Shown: positions 51,368 to 63,846, counted from the stretch's first letter. The stretch is 64,000 bases of DNA from Omphalotus guepiniiformis (GCA_028554645.1 JAQOOI010000056.1:48837-112836); one strand, 5' to 3'. A program made the numbers and translations. The notes: generated by a model not told the origin, from the sequence alone.

Positions 51368-54300
51368 CTAGGATGTCTTGCACTGTGTCCAGTGTTCTCC
51401 ATGGACAAAGTTATCAAGAGAAATATGCACTGGGTACTGGCAGATAACAAAAAGTTGGCGGCTGTTCTCGTATACAATGGGTTTCTGTAGTGGGGGAGGT
51501 AGCCAAAACAAATGGGAGATGTCTGGACTTGAGACCCATCCAGAAGAATTGGGAACTTGAATCTGATCAACATTGATTGTAGATGTATTGCTCTGTGAGG
51601 CTTTCTTGCTGCTGGCATCCCACACTCTGATGGTGTTGTCATCAGACCCAGAGACAATCTTAAGACCATCATGAGAAAGTGCAACTGAATTCACTGCATA
51701 CTCATGTCCCTGAAGTGGATCCATGAGCTGCTGCCCCGTGATAGCATCCCATACTCTGATAGTGTTGTCAACAGACCCAGAGACAATCTTGAGGCCGTCA
51801 GAAGAGAATGCAACTGTTGTCACCCAATCCTCATGGCCTTGAAGTGGATTCATGAGCAGCTGCCCTGTGATAGCATCCCATACTCTGATGGTCATGTTAT
51901 ATCCAGAGACAATCTTGAGGCCATCATGGGATAATGCAACTGATCTCACCACAGCAGTATGTCCCTGAAGTAGATTCATGAGCTGCTGCCCTGTGCTGGC
52001 ATTCCATACTCTGATGGTGTTATCCAAAGACCCAGAAACAATCTTCAGGCCATCAACAGAAAAGGCAACTGATGTCACTGAACTCTTATGTCCCTTGAGT
52101 GGGCCCATGAGCTGCTGTCCTGTGCTAACATCCCATACTCTGATGGTCTTGTCATCAGCACCAGAGACAATGTTAAGGCCATCAGCAGAGAAGGCAACTG
52201 AAGTCACCCCAGTATAATGTCCCTCAAGTGGCTTTACAAGCTGCTGCCCTGTGCTAGCATCCCATACTCTGATGGTGTTGTCTTCAGACCCAGATACAAT
52301 CTTGAGGCCATCAGAAGAAAATGCAACTGAGTTGACCCAACTCCAATGCCCCCGGAGTGGACTCATGAGCTGCTGACCTGTGCTAGCATCCCATAATCCA
52401 ATGGTTTTCCCATAAGACCCAGACACAATCCTGAGGCCATCAGGAGAGAATGCAACTGAGACCACTGAACTCTGATGTCCCTGAAATGGGCCCATAAGCT
52501 GCTGCCCTATGTTAGAATCCCATACTACAATGGTTTTATCACATCCAGAGACAATCTTCAGGCCATCAGGAGAGACTGCAACTGAATTCACCCAATTCTC
52601 AGGTCCCTTAAGTGGGTCCATAAGCTGCTGCCCTGTGTTAGCATTCCATACTCTAATGGTATTGTCTTGAGATCCAGAAAAAATCTTCAAGCCATTAACA
52701 GAAAATGCAACTGAGTTGACCCAACTCTCATGTCCATAAAGTGGTTTCATGAGCTGCTGCCCTGTGCTAGCATCCCATATTCTGATGGTTCTGTCATAAG
52801 AGCCAGAGACAATCCTGTGGCCATCAGGAGAGAATGCAACTGATTTTACTCCAGCCCTATGTCCCTGAAGTGCCATTAGCTGCAGTCCTGTGCTAGCCTC
52901 CCATACTCTGATCATATTGTCTTCAGACCCAGAGACAATCTTGAGGCCATCAGGAGAGAAGGCAACTGAATTGATCCAATTCTTGTGTCCTGCCCATGGA
53001 ATCATGAGCTGCTGTGTGCTAGCATCCCATACTCTGAGCTGCTGCCCTGTGCTAGCATCCCATACTCTGATAGTATTGTCACTAGATCCAGAGACAATCT
53101 TGTGGCCATCAGGAGAGAATGCAACTGATCTCACCCAATCTTCATGTCCCTTCAGTGGATTCATGAGCTGTTGCCCTGTGCTAGCATCCCATACTCTGAT
53201 GGTCTTGTCATCAGATCCAGAGACAATCTTGTGGCCATCAGGAGAGAATGCAACTGATCTCACCCAATCTGTATGACCCTGAAGTCGTTCCATGACCTGC
53301 TGACCTATGCTAGCATCCCATACTCTGATAGTCCTATCATCAGACCCAGAAACAATCCTCAGGCCATCAGGAGAGAATGCAACTGAATTCACCCTTGCAT
53401 TGTGATTTCGAAGTACATGGATCTCTGCTGACCATCTTGATATCTTTCCTCTACCAATATGGAGTGTATTCTGATAGCCTGGCTGGTAATGCTTGCTGAC
53501 AAGTGACTCACTTGGTGCACAGGGTAATGCAGATATATAGATATGTGGTGCACTATCTGATATGGGAGCAGCAAAGGAAGTCGCAAACTGTAATGCATCT
53601 TCTGCAAATTCATACAGATTATCTTCTTGAGACTATTCCTGTAGTTAGTATCAATTTTTCTTTGTTGTGAATTAAACATACCTTTAGTAGAAGTATTGCA
53701 CCCTGTAATATTGATGTAGCCAGTGAAACTCTTCCACATACACTCAGCACCTCCAGCCAATACAGAAAGTTGTCATGAAAGAATGTGGTCAGATCCTTCT
53801 TTACAACTTTGTAGAATGCTTCCACTTTGACTAGTTCAGCAATGTGAAACATCCAATAAGAACATGAGTACACCAAATGTTGTGGAACTGTATCCTGAAT
53901 CTGTTCTTTGATATCTCTATTACAGATATGTGAAGAAGGAAAATTGGCAATATTGAACTTCAGTTCAGTATGCATAATGTCAAGGCATCTCTGAGACAGA
54001 AATTCTTGAGCCTTCTGCTGATTTATGAACCAGGGCTGTTCACCACATGCTTTTTCATCAAGCAGATAGTCTGCAAATGATGCATGTAGCAGCTGAATTG
54101 GCCTGTTATCATTATAGGTCAAGACACATCTAAAGTGTTGCAGAATGCTTTGCACATTCCGGTTCAGTGAAAGAAATCTGTTCATGGATCCAGGAGTAAA
54201 TGGCTCTTTTGCCAGAACTATCAGTGATAGTATCCCATGGAACCCTTCTATAAACTTCTTATCCCTCCAGTCTGCTCCACCTGAGGAGTTTAGAGCAACT

Positions 54301-56608
54301 GCATACAATTGATGCAGTGTTCCATAGGCATCTTCTTTTATAACACCATTCCGTACACTCTCCAGATTCTCCAATAAGGAATATCCTTCAATGAATTTGA
54401 TCACTGTGGTACACCAGATAAATAGCCCTTGAGATAAAGCAGCTAACTGATTGATGACAGGTGTCCCTGGCCAGGTATTCTCTAGCTTCAGATCTTGATA
54501 TTGAGGTGCAAGTTGAATTCTTCTGAATTCATAAGACAAGTATAAGATGATGTCTTTTGGATCAGATAAAGTATCAAGATCTGGTTGATGCACATGCTTT
54601 TTGTTCTCCAGATGCTCCTTGATAGCAAGCTCTGGCCGGCTAGTGACCACAATTTTGATAAAGGATGGCAACATCTGGAACTTGGTACCTAGAAGCTCTG
54701 CAAGCTCACTTGGTGACTCAAATTCATCTAATCCATCTATCACTATAAGCACAGGTCCTCTCCCTGCTATATCTTCTTTAGCTGCATGAAGTGGTTTCAC
54801 CAAGAGATCCAGAAAATATTGTGCAGATGATGTCCCAAAAGGATAATTCTGCATAAGAATATAGTTTCCAACTTCTGGATAGAATATGCCTAAAGAATAG
54901 GCAAGTGTCTTTATCACTGATGTTGTGTCAGAGCTCTTTCCACGCTCAAAGCTAATACATGCTACTGTGCGCTTTAGAGATTGAAAATGATTGGCAATAG
55001 TTCGAGCCAGTGTACTCTTGCCAAATCCAGCATGTGCAGACAGCCAGAAGATATTCTGCCTATTAGGAGATACAATCCACTCCTGGATGAGCTGCAAGAT
55101 TGCTGTTCTTGTTCCAGCAAGACATTTTTTATGCTTTGGTTGAATATTATCCTTTATTGGAGTTAGTTTCAAGCTCAAAGCTACAGTATTACTATTATGA
55201 GATCTTCAACAATAGAACTATATTTGCGAAACCCACCCAGCTCATCTATCCTCTCAGAGATATGGATGGTTGTCACTGCTATATGAGTTATAGCACCAGT
55301 TTGAATGCTTTGTTGAAGATCTTTGAATTTGGTCTTGAATTCTTGAATCTTGATATCACAGCCAGTGAATGTTTGCTTCAATACCCTGCCTGTGCAAAAT
55401 CTGTTAATATCAACACACAAATTAACCTATTTGGAACTTACCTCCAAATCCATCTCCACAATATCCCCTGATAAAAAGAAAACACTCCACAATCTGGTCC
55501 ATACTAGTCTTGATGATATCCTTCAATCCGGCCACCTTCTTGGAGTTGAGTGTATCAACAAAGGCAAAGAATACCTCAATTGTATAGACTAGTTCCACAA
55601 TATCTTTATCTCTCTGCACCTGAGCAGAGAAAGCCTATATATAATCAACATTAAGAAGAAGTTGTGAATAGTTAGTATATTCACCAACCTTATACACTGA
55701 GGACACCATTGTCCATGCTATAGCAACACAGGGATGTATCTGATAGAACAAATTTAGTGCTCAATGTATACTACCACTATAAAGCCAAATGTGTACTCAC
55801 AGAAGCAAGCTCATCAACCACTTTCACAATACCTTGCAAGTCACCCAACTTTTTAAGGATGACTGCAATACTATCTGCCAAAGCAGCTCCACCTACAGCA
55901 GAACCCACTCTCCCAGCTGTATCCACAGCTTGGACTATGCTGGATTCAGAAAGAGTTCTTCCTTGCATTCCCTCAAGAGCAGAAGTGGCTGCAGCAATAG
56001 CATGTACAGCTGCCTCATGATCAGATTCTCTTGTCAAGGAAACAAAGAGAGATCCTGCAGGGGAGTTCTTCTTCAGAAGTTGAAGACAGATCTCACCACT
56101 GCTAGTAGTAGCAGAGGCTTGAGAAAGGTAAAGTCAGAACTACGTAAATAGACAAATATGAGAATTACACACTGTCTTGAGAATTAGCACCATCTGTGGT
56201 GAATCTTTTGAGAAGATCTTCAAAGGGTATGTTGGTTTCTCCAATGTTCCTCTTAAGAACTTTATGCTTGACAACTGTGAATTCAAGCAAGATTGAGGGT
56301 GAACTTAATTCATCCAAAACACTATGCAAATTGTTTAATTTAACTTTTTACATCATGAAATTAAACACATACACTGTAAATTCAGCATTCCAGACTGGAT
56401 TCTGATTTTTCTTGACAATCGGAGTCTCATAGGATTTGCCATCAATAGTGATCTTGACGGATGTGTCTGGAGCTTTCTTGCAGAACTTTGACACACTCAG
56501 ATTGTCTGCACGAGAAACTATTTACAAGTAGATAGTGAATTTATTATTCGAAGTCACCTGGATGATGTTCCTAGACATACCTTTCAAATTGTATTTCAAG
56601 TTGGTCAT
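51368..56608 (-). CDS. C2-NACHT-WD40 NLR-like receptor
   Basis: Nine exons: 56608-56581, 56505-56373, 56321-56173, 56117-55801, 55739-55689, 55634-55442, 55389-55237, 55180-53682, 53632-51368, exactly 1596 codons (1595 aa) with no stop or frameshift. Residues ~1-105 form a C2 domain (VKITIDGKSYETPIVKKNQN, PVWNAEFT). Residues ~110-370 are helical, as in other fungal STAND proteins. The NACHT domain has Walker A GFGKSTLA near residue 392 and Walker B VLIVIDGLDEFE near 487, then SRPE. From ~920 to ~1520 there are 14 WD40 repeats of about 43 residues, enough for two seven-bladed propellers. Such proteins act in fungal non-self recognition and programmed cell death (HET-D/E type); the ligand is unknown. 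C2 suggests membrane association. Confidence 0.9.
51595..53392 (-). repeat. Fourteen tandem WD40-coding repeats (about 129 bp each)
   Basis: Repeat units of about 43 codons with near-identical cores (VAFSPDGLKIVSGS, TIRVWDASTGQQLM). Differences concentrate after the GH dipeptide (TDW, EDW, KNW, RAG, ESW, QSS, YTG, TAV). The third unit contains an internal duplication of RVWDASTGQQL-like sequence. Confidence 0.9.
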
Positions 56609-57163
56609 TGGAAAATTGACAAGTAGAAATTTGTTCTTGAGTTTGCGTGAGCTTCAGTAGACTCGAAGATGAGGGAAGGAGGCAAGGTCAAATGGAAAGC
56701 CCGCGTCAGTATATCGAGATTAAAACATGAGGCATCGGTCAGAATTCCGAATCTGCGCCCACAGTGTTACTGTACAAAACTCCCGAGTTCATGTGACTGC
56801 GGTATAATACTCCGTCACACAAAATGTCGAGAATTAATTCTTCCAGCCATGAACAGGGTAATTCGTAGTGGGTCCAGTCTCACACGCAGCATCCATTCAG
56901 CCACATGGCTTCACACCGCTGGGAAAGCCATACTTATACTTTTCAACATATTGACCCTTGGTGAAGATATGGTTCGATTAGGTGTCGCGCCGTTAGCACC
57001 AGTTGTGTCGCTCGACATAGATGTAACTTCATAAGATGAGAATTCTATTGGTTTTCCCCCAGATCAGGTAGGAGACCTTCTGCATCGTTCTGGTATCAAG
57101 CGAGTCGTTGTCTATGGCAGCTTTCTTCCTACCTATGTTGCTTCGCCCCAATTTCTATCACTA
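56609..57163. other. Intergenic region upstream of the NLR gene
   Basis: About 555 bp between the NLR start and the 3' end of the thioesterase gene. Presumed NLR promoter. A plus-strand ORF at 56669-57034 has no recognisable features. Confidence 0.45.
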
Positions 57164-58578
57164 TCACATCTCCCGAACCCCATCCATTCCCGTCCTAATG
57201 GCATCGACAACCCTCAGCCTCTCGCTCCTCATAACTTCCACCTCCGCACCCAACACATCATTACCCTCCCACCACCTTTCATCCTTCGGAACATCTCGCC
57301 ATCCTCCCTTCATGAACTCTCGTGCGGCTTTAACTGGATACCTCCTGTGCTTGTCTCCGCCTCCCACTCCCGTATTCGAGCTCGAACCGAGAGATTTAAC
57401 CATCGTATCCCAATAAACCGGCGGATTCGCGCGCGAATACGACGATGACGCGGAGAGACCGTTGAGAGCCATGACTACAGCCGGAGGGACTGTGATTCGA
57501 CCGATTTTGAAACACATTTGGGAGAGGGTGACGGTGTGGAGTGTGTACCCGTCTTTCTGTTCTTCGGATGACAGAGAAAGGAGTTTTTCGGAGAGGGAAG
57601 GGATGGAGGTTGATGCGGTGGCTGTGGAGGAGAACGATGGAGTGGTAGTTCCGGATACGGAGACGGAGGAGGAGTAGCCTGTGTCGGTTGGGGGGTGGAA
57701 GATGGTTGATCGCGTTGAAGGCGAGGATTGGTTTTTGTTGTGTTTGGGTTTGGATTTGGAGACGAAGCGACATATAATGTGGATCTAGAGACGTCGGCGC
57801 AGTGTTGAAGTTAGCAAATGCGATGAATATTAACTTTGAACTATGACACACCCATTTCTCATCCCACGATGCTAAACTAATCCTCACTTCGTATTTTGAT
57901 AACATTGGTATCTCGCGTATGAAGTGGAAGTGTGTTGCTATAAGCATCGAAAGCACAGGGTACACTCAGTTCTGAACGACACGCGAAAGCTTAGTGTATA
58001 TGCTTACCAGCTAACGGCATAATTCCCCCCGCGCGAAAGAACTGAGGGAATAACTCGAACGCAAGTTTGAACCGTGCCCCATCTAAAGCCTACATCAGTT
58101 AAGCCTGCGCGTTAGCATGCGAAACTGCAGTGTCCACAAGTAGATTACTCACCTTGGCATAACTAGAATTACTCAAATGTAAATTATAATCACACTCATC
58201 CCAGCTAGCCCAAGACCTCCACACTGTCGAATGCTCGAAAGGATTCACACCAATAGGTGTCAACGCCTCAAAAAACTCGTCCTGGGATCTCGCCTTTGTG
58301 GATTTGGAGTATGGAAGGGTTCGGAGCGAAAGGAATAGTTGTTTGACCCAGATGTAGATGAGAGGTCTAAATACGCGTACTTGAGGTAGTATATCAGTCT
58401 TTCGATATGAATGATGAAGATGGACGTCGAGAAGGAAATGTACATGCCAGACTAGTGGAAAAGCGCGTATATTCATCAGTAAAACGAGGACGAGAAGCCA
58501 TTTCGTGGTTTGTCCGATAGAAGGAAGGTATGAGGTGATATTCGACGTGAGAGCAAAGCCAGTGGTTGTAGTTTCCAT
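57164..58578 (-). CDS. THEM6-like hot-dog thioesterase
   Basis: Four exons: 58578-58153, 58089-58008, 57964-57852, 57784-57164, 413 aa, phases consistent. An N-terminal hydrophobic segment (KWLLVLVLLMNIRAFPLVWH, about residues 26-45) suggests a membrane anchor. The hot-dog core follows: SWASWDECDYNLHLSNSSYAK, then ALDGARFKLAFELF, FIREIPMLSKYEVRISL and SWDEKW, the layout of the thioesterase-like (4HBT_2, THEM6-type) family with its conserved Asp and N-x-x-Y/HLxN-like motif. The C-terminal ~200 residues carry a Ser/Thr-rich insert. Substrate unknown, probably an acyl-CoA. Two decayed copies lie at 35.4 and 41.4 kb. Divergent from the GH78 gene. Confidence 0.8.
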
Positions 58579-59378
58579 GCCGCCAGTTCACTCTAAGGGA
58601 ACTTCGACGACACTCGTTAGTCGGTAGTAAGTTGACGGTAGCAGTCGAGAAAAAAGAAAGAAAAAGTTGGTGTGGCGCACGTAACCGGCTGTAAGAGTTA
58701 CCGAAAGCCGGAGGTGGCCCGTGGGCATTCCAGGCGGACGCATACATCCAGACGCATACATCCAGCCCTGCTCTACCGAGTTTACGAGAACGTTGGTGAG
58801 CTTGTTTAGCACACCGTAATCCTGCACTCCTTGGTCAATGGTGAAGCTTGAAGGTCTACAAGTAAAAGGAGAAACGGTGTGTATATCAATGCAGGTGTTA
58901 CTGTTCTTTTTGGTGCACTGCTGACGCTGCTGACCTTAAGATGGGTGTTTCGACGATGAACGCTGGAGCGTGCCAGTGAGGCTGGATTTCTGATATCAAA
59001 TGAAGGACGGTGAATCCTAGGAGAAAAGAACGACGTTTTCCTCAATTGGTGCCGTCCATACGGTGATAGGCGCTATCGAAGCAACGTGCAACGGCTCTGG
59101 TTTTTTCAGTATGTTCAAAAAGCATTCTTTGTACCTGTCCACCATACTCAACTGACCAATTTACGCAAGAAGATTCAAGTTCAAACCGAACTACCCCTTC
59201 CCCGGCCCTCGCTCAGCAGACCTAATCAACCGGCCCGATTGGTCTGCAGTGCCCTGCACGAGACTTTCGAGAATGACTTAACGAGAACGATATAAAGCTA
59301 TCTTTTCTCTCCAATAAAAGGACGCCGCATCAAGCTTTCAAGTCCCAGCAACGACGGCGACAAACCGACTTCGCAGGA
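58579..59378. promoter_or_regulatory. Shared promoter region of thioesterase (-) and GH78 (+) genes
   Basis: 800 bp between divergent start codons. Most of it is duplicated at 42421-42890. No ORF supported. TATAAA-like sequence is near 59291. Confidence 0.5.
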
Positions 59379-62004
59379 ATGTTCTCTGGAATCATTTGCT
59401 TGGCCCTACTCTTTATCCCTACCCTCGCCTGGGCACTCGCACCCGCAGGTCCATGGGACGCGTTCAACTACGCGCCTGAAACACGAACGGTATATCCAAC
59501 AGCAACTCGAGTGATAGATGGTTCGGTCGAAGGGACGGAGAACCTGTTGTCGCGAAATGGAAGCGTGGTGTTGACTGGGGAGGAGTCGTGGTTAACGCTG
59601 GATTTTGGGAAGGAGGTAAGGACGAGTGTCTCGCGCCTTGTGTTGTTGTTTTTGTTTCTGATGATAATGCTTAAGGTTGGCGGTCTCATTTCGATGAACT
59701 TTGCATCCCCAAACCCCGCCTCATCCATCTCCCTCTCCTTCACTGAATCACCCTCCTTCATACGCCCATTATACTCCGACGACTCTTCCTTTCCCGCTGC
59801 GAATACCACGTATGACGGTGTGCTCACCGTCCCTGCTCCGCTCCCTACTGGATATTGGACTCAACCCGCTTACTCCCTTCGGGGTGGATTTCGTTTTCTT
59901 ACTATACGACTCGCGGTGGGGCCGTCTGTGGAATTATCGAATGTTTCGTGTGAGATATCGTTCATGCCGCATGTGGATAATATGAAGGCGTATACGGGGT
60001 ATTTCTATACGGAGGACCTTGGATTCAGTGATTCAGACTTTTTGACAAAATGTGAGTGTGCTCGCTCACTCTCTGCTTGGTATGGCGAAAACTAATCTCG
60101 CAACTTTTTCTTTTCTTTCGCTTTTTTGGGTAGTGTGGTATGCTGGAGCGTATACAGTACAGACAAACACTGTGCCTTTGGATACCGGTCGTCAAGTTCC
60201 TTTTGCTCATGCAGGAAGTGAGTTGTTTGTTTGTGAAGTGAAGATGATTTGGGATACTCATAAACGGCACCTTGGTGTAACAGCCTGGGCGAATAACGCT
60301 ACGCTTGGAGTTGCAGGTCCTATCATTGTCGATGGTGAGAAAGATGTCGTGTTTCTCCCGGCGTTCCTTTCATTCACGCTTGTTTCAATTTGTAGGTGCA
60401 AAACGAGATCGGTGAGTTGGTTTTGCTTCAAGAAGGCGGATTCAGTGTACCAAGTCATCGTTGTGTCGGCAATTTAAACAGCGCGGTTTGGCCAGGTGAA
60501 CAAAATTTCACTGCTCCCATTGTCGAGGTGACGATTGACCGCATTCCAAAGGTGATATGGGAATAGCCGTCCCGACGCAGTTCGTATCAACGTTCGACCT
60601 CATACCTACGCGGAACGCTCTATCCACCATGTTTGCCAATATCAATCCCGTTACAGGCGCTCTTCCTGAATCAGGACCTCCGCTGAGTCAATTGGGGTCT
60701 GACACGTATCATGCTTGGACGTTGATTGGAACTTGTGCGTCAAAGCCACCACTTTGGTCTACACTCCCCTTGCGATCGCTGAACCACACTGCGCAGATAA
60801 CTATTACCTGTACTCGGGTGATACAGAGTGGTTATCCACTGTCTGGGCTAACTACACTAAAGCTGTCGCGTTTCTCGAGGGGAAGGTGGATAGTTCAGGA
60901 TTATTGAATGTTACGGGTTTGAGAGATTGGGCGAGGCTTGGTGGGGGAGGGCATAATGCTGAGGGGAACGCGATTTTCTACAAGGTACGGTGCCCTTTTT
61001 TCATGATCTCAGGTCCTACTCAACACGTCGTTCGTGCAGGTACTAACAACCGCAACATCCCTCGCGACCTACATGAACATCACGACACTCGCCGACGCAT
61101 GGTTCACCAATGCCACCGCGCTCAAAACGACGTTCAACGATGTGTTTTGGCTTGAAGATGCCGGAATGTACAGGGACAATGCTACGACGACGCTTACACC
61201 TCAAGATGCTAATTCGTTCGCGATTTTGTTTAATTTGACGACGTCGACAGAGATGAAGAAGTCGGTTAGTGAAGGGTTGCAGAAGAATTGGAATGAGTTT
61301 GGGCCTGTGGCGCCTGAGTTGCCGGATACGATATCGCCGTTCATAAGTGGGTTTGAGGTGAGCTTATGGATCTTGGGTGAATGAAAACAGTTGAGCTGAT
61401 GGATGCGCGGCCCAGCTGCAAGCACATTTCGAAGCAGGGAATGACGATAAGGCGTTTGAGCTTATGCATAGAGAGTGGGGGTATATGCTTTACACAAATT
61501 TGTCGGTGGAGAGTACCTTGCTAGAGGGCTTCACGGCAAATGGGTCTCTTTACTACGTATCCGCTTTGAAAAAAAAACCTACCTTGAATCAACTAACAGC
61601 TTGTCTCTCTCTTACACAGCTACCGTTCATACGACGGCTACAACTACGACCCAGCCTACACCTCCCACTCCCACGGCTGGTCAACTGGTCCCACCTCCGC
61701 ACTCACATTCTACGTTCTCGGGCTAACAATCACGTCCCCGCAAGGTCGGACATGGTCCCTTGAGCCGCATATTGGTGGAACACTGAAGGAAGCGCAGGGA
61801 GGGTTTGAAACTGCGCTTGGGTGGTATGGTGTGAGTTGGTCGTTGGAGGGATCGACGTTGAGTGTGAATGTTACGGCGCCGGAGGGGACAAAGGGGGCGT
61901 TCACTGTCCCGGAGGGATTCGGAGGGAAGGTGGTTGTTAATGGTAAAAGAGTGGTAGTGAGTGAGCGGGGAAGGAGTGTAGAGATTGTCGGAGGGAGAGT
62001 GTAA
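59379..62004 (+). CDS. Secreted alpha-L-rhamnosidase, GH78
   Basis: Eleven exons: 59379-59615, 59676-60051, 60134-60217, 60284-60334, 60396-60411 (16 nt), 60482-60495 (14 nt), 60552-60734, 60797-60984, 61040-61357, 61416-61556, 61600-62004; 670 aa, all phases consistent. A signal peptide (MFSGIICLALLFIPTLAWAL) predicts secretion. Conserved GH78 (six-hairpin alpha-L-rhamnosidase) segments are GAKRDRAVWPGDMG, formed across the two micro-exons, then SGPPLSQLGSDTYHAWTLIG, GLRDWARLGGGG and SHSHGWSTGPTSALTFYVLG. Many N-glycosylation sites. The last acceptor is uncertain: the stronger CTTACACAG at 61619 puts the end out of frame, so I used the upstream AACTAACAG. The enzyme would release rhamnose from plant glycosides or pectin. 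Confidence 0.85.
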
Positions 62005-62197
62005 GATTTTCAGTGTACGTGTAGGTGGTAGGTTGAATGAAGATCATTACGGTTTGTCGGGAGGTGCTGAGACAAGTGTCAAGCTGAGTAAACCGGAGCT
62101 CGGACTGATGTACTTATCTAGCGCCATACCGGCGCCGAGATCGCTCTGGTGGTCATTTGCTCCTTGGCCACCACCATCATCGTTTTGAGTTGAAACT

Positions 62198-62885
62198 TGA
62201 CATGGTGCGCTGTCCGCCTGGCTCTGGTTTGACATTCACTTATGGCACTTGGTAGTCTTCAGCGTGGGATAGTGTTCCGGCTGACTATCAAAAAGTCTTC
62301 ACAGAGACGTGGCTCAAGGACAGCAGGAACGGTAACACAGAATTATCACTGGCCGAATACCAAGCAAAAATTGCTTCATCGTTGAGTAATCTCTATGGTG
62401 GTACCAACGAGATGTATCGTGCTTTGACGGAAATTCCAGACCTCCCTATCTTGGGCGAGGTATCCCTATTGCAAAGTGGCACTGTTGTATCCGGTTCTGA
62501 CGCTGATCGCTACGTGTAGGGCCGCGACTTCCCCCCTGATATTCCTTGCTCCGTTTTTGCTAAAGGCGACCTTCGAATCTTCTTCTGTGAAGAACGCTCA
62601 CCGGTTCGAGGCCTGATCAGCCTCTGGTTCGGCAGGACGACGGATATTCATCATAAGGGAGATAGACGAGATTGTATCCACTGGTTGCCTACCGACTTTG
62701 ACTTGAAAGTCAGCGATCCGATGGGTGGATGGGTCGAGATGCACAGACCACATAGGTTCTTTGGCGGTACTCGAATCCGAGTGACTTATGATTCTGATGG
62801 TGGACGTAGAACTCAAGAAGTGATAGTACCGTTTCTACTAGAACCGAATGTCGATGATGTTGCGTATCTTGTGAATAATGCTTGA
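62198..62885 (+). CDS. Hypothetical protein, gene start unclear
   Basis: Two exons are supported by frame: one ending at 62459 (VPADYQKVFTETWLKDSRNG, IPDLPILGE) and 62520-62885 (GRDFPPDIPCSVFAKGDLRI to FLLEPNVDDVAYLVNNA), with a GTATCC donor and GTGTAG acceptor, phase 0. An ATG at 62198 is in frame but a TAG at about 62247 intervenes, so either a very short intron is removed there, the gene starts further upstream by another exon, or it is broken. The family was not recognised; the second exon is Arg/Asp-rich with no signal peptide or membrane segment. Confidence 0.45.
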
Positions 62886-63324
62886 TCAATCTCTTTAATA
62901 TCTTAAATTATTCTGTATTTCTATCCCCATTGTCAATATCTGCATTAATATTCAAGCCCAGTGTGTCCAATATGCTGCTGGAGCAGGGCTAGAGCAGGCT
63001 AGAGCGAGCAGACTGGTGCGAGGATGACTGCAGAGGCTAGGGTCAATTTCATGAGTAACGATAGATACAGCAACTCGACCACAAATGCAATACGTTCAGC
63101 GAAACTTTGGTACCGCGGATTAAACATATCCATTTCCCAACCGTCCGTAACTAGGGTGACACAGACCCTCTAGTGGTAAAACCACAAATTGACTCTTAAT
63201 CGAGCAGATGCAATCACTAAGGTACGAAGGCACGGCAGCTTGCAATCAATCACCTTGCTGTCTTTGTGCAGAATTCACACCCGATCAATACAAAATGAAG
63301 AAAGCGAGTGACGTCTCATACCGT
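62886..63324. other. Intergenic region
   Basis: Between convergent genes; no ORF supported. Contains CAGGGCTAGAGCAGGCTAGA direct repeats near 62985. Confidence 0.4.
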
Positions 63325-63846
63325 TCACTTGGAGTTCTTGGCTTGCACAAGTTTTACCATCTTAAAGTTGTCATTTTCAATATCCTTAGCAGCTGCCCTC
63401 CCATAGTCCCACATCTCGTCCTCCAACGCATCGACATCAGAGCATTGGATATATCCCGCTCTGTTTAAACGCCTGACAGCTTCGCGTATCCAAACACGAC
63501 AGGTCAGCTTCGGCTCCTTTTGTGAATCCACAGCTGGAACTTCCATAGGAATACCACGGAGGAGAACGTCGAATTCATCGAGAGTGTGGCCTTCAAGCTT
63601 GCCAATAATAGATGCCGCAGCAACAGAGATAGAGTTCTGTAAAATCTCAGTGGTGCGTTCGTATTCCCATATAGGCGATCCAAGAGGTGATACGGCATGA
63701 AATTTGGTTCCGCTATTAGAGTCGGGGTTTGGAACGAAGAGGGCCCAATGAAAACGCGGCGGGGAGGTTTCAAGGAGATGAAGACTCATGATGATCTCTG
63801 GATATGCAGGAGCTGGGTTTATGGTGAGAGTACTTTCACGAGCCAT
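63325..63846 (-). CDS. DUF6540-like protein
   Basis: Single exon of 173 aa from the first ATG (63846); the frame is open about 48 bp further upstream without an ATG. The motif FHWALFVPNPDSNSGTKFHA with later WEYER, then GIPMEVPAVDSQKEP and CRVWIREAVRRL near residues 35-145 recalls a family of small fungal proteins (DUF6540) abundant in Agaricomycetes; this is from memory, not a search. No signal peptide, no membrane segment. Function unknown. Confidence 0.65.
   Translation of the reverse strand: MARESTLTINPAPAYPEIIMSLHLLETSPPRFHWALFVPNPDSNSGTKFHAVSPLGSPIWEYERTTEILQNSISVAAASIIGKLEGHTLDEFDVLLRGIPMEVPAVDSQKEPKLTCRVWIREAVRRLNRAGYIQCSDVDALEDEMWDYGRAAAKDIENDNFKMVKLVQAKNSK

Noticed and set aside
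51704..53276. Plus-strand ORFs rich in Cys and Ser opposite the WD40 repeats
   Set aside because: Periodic shadow translations of the repeated WD40 DNA.
56669..57034. Plus-strand 121-aa ORF
   Set aside because: No recognisable motif, Arg/Ser-rich chance ORF in the NLR promoter region.
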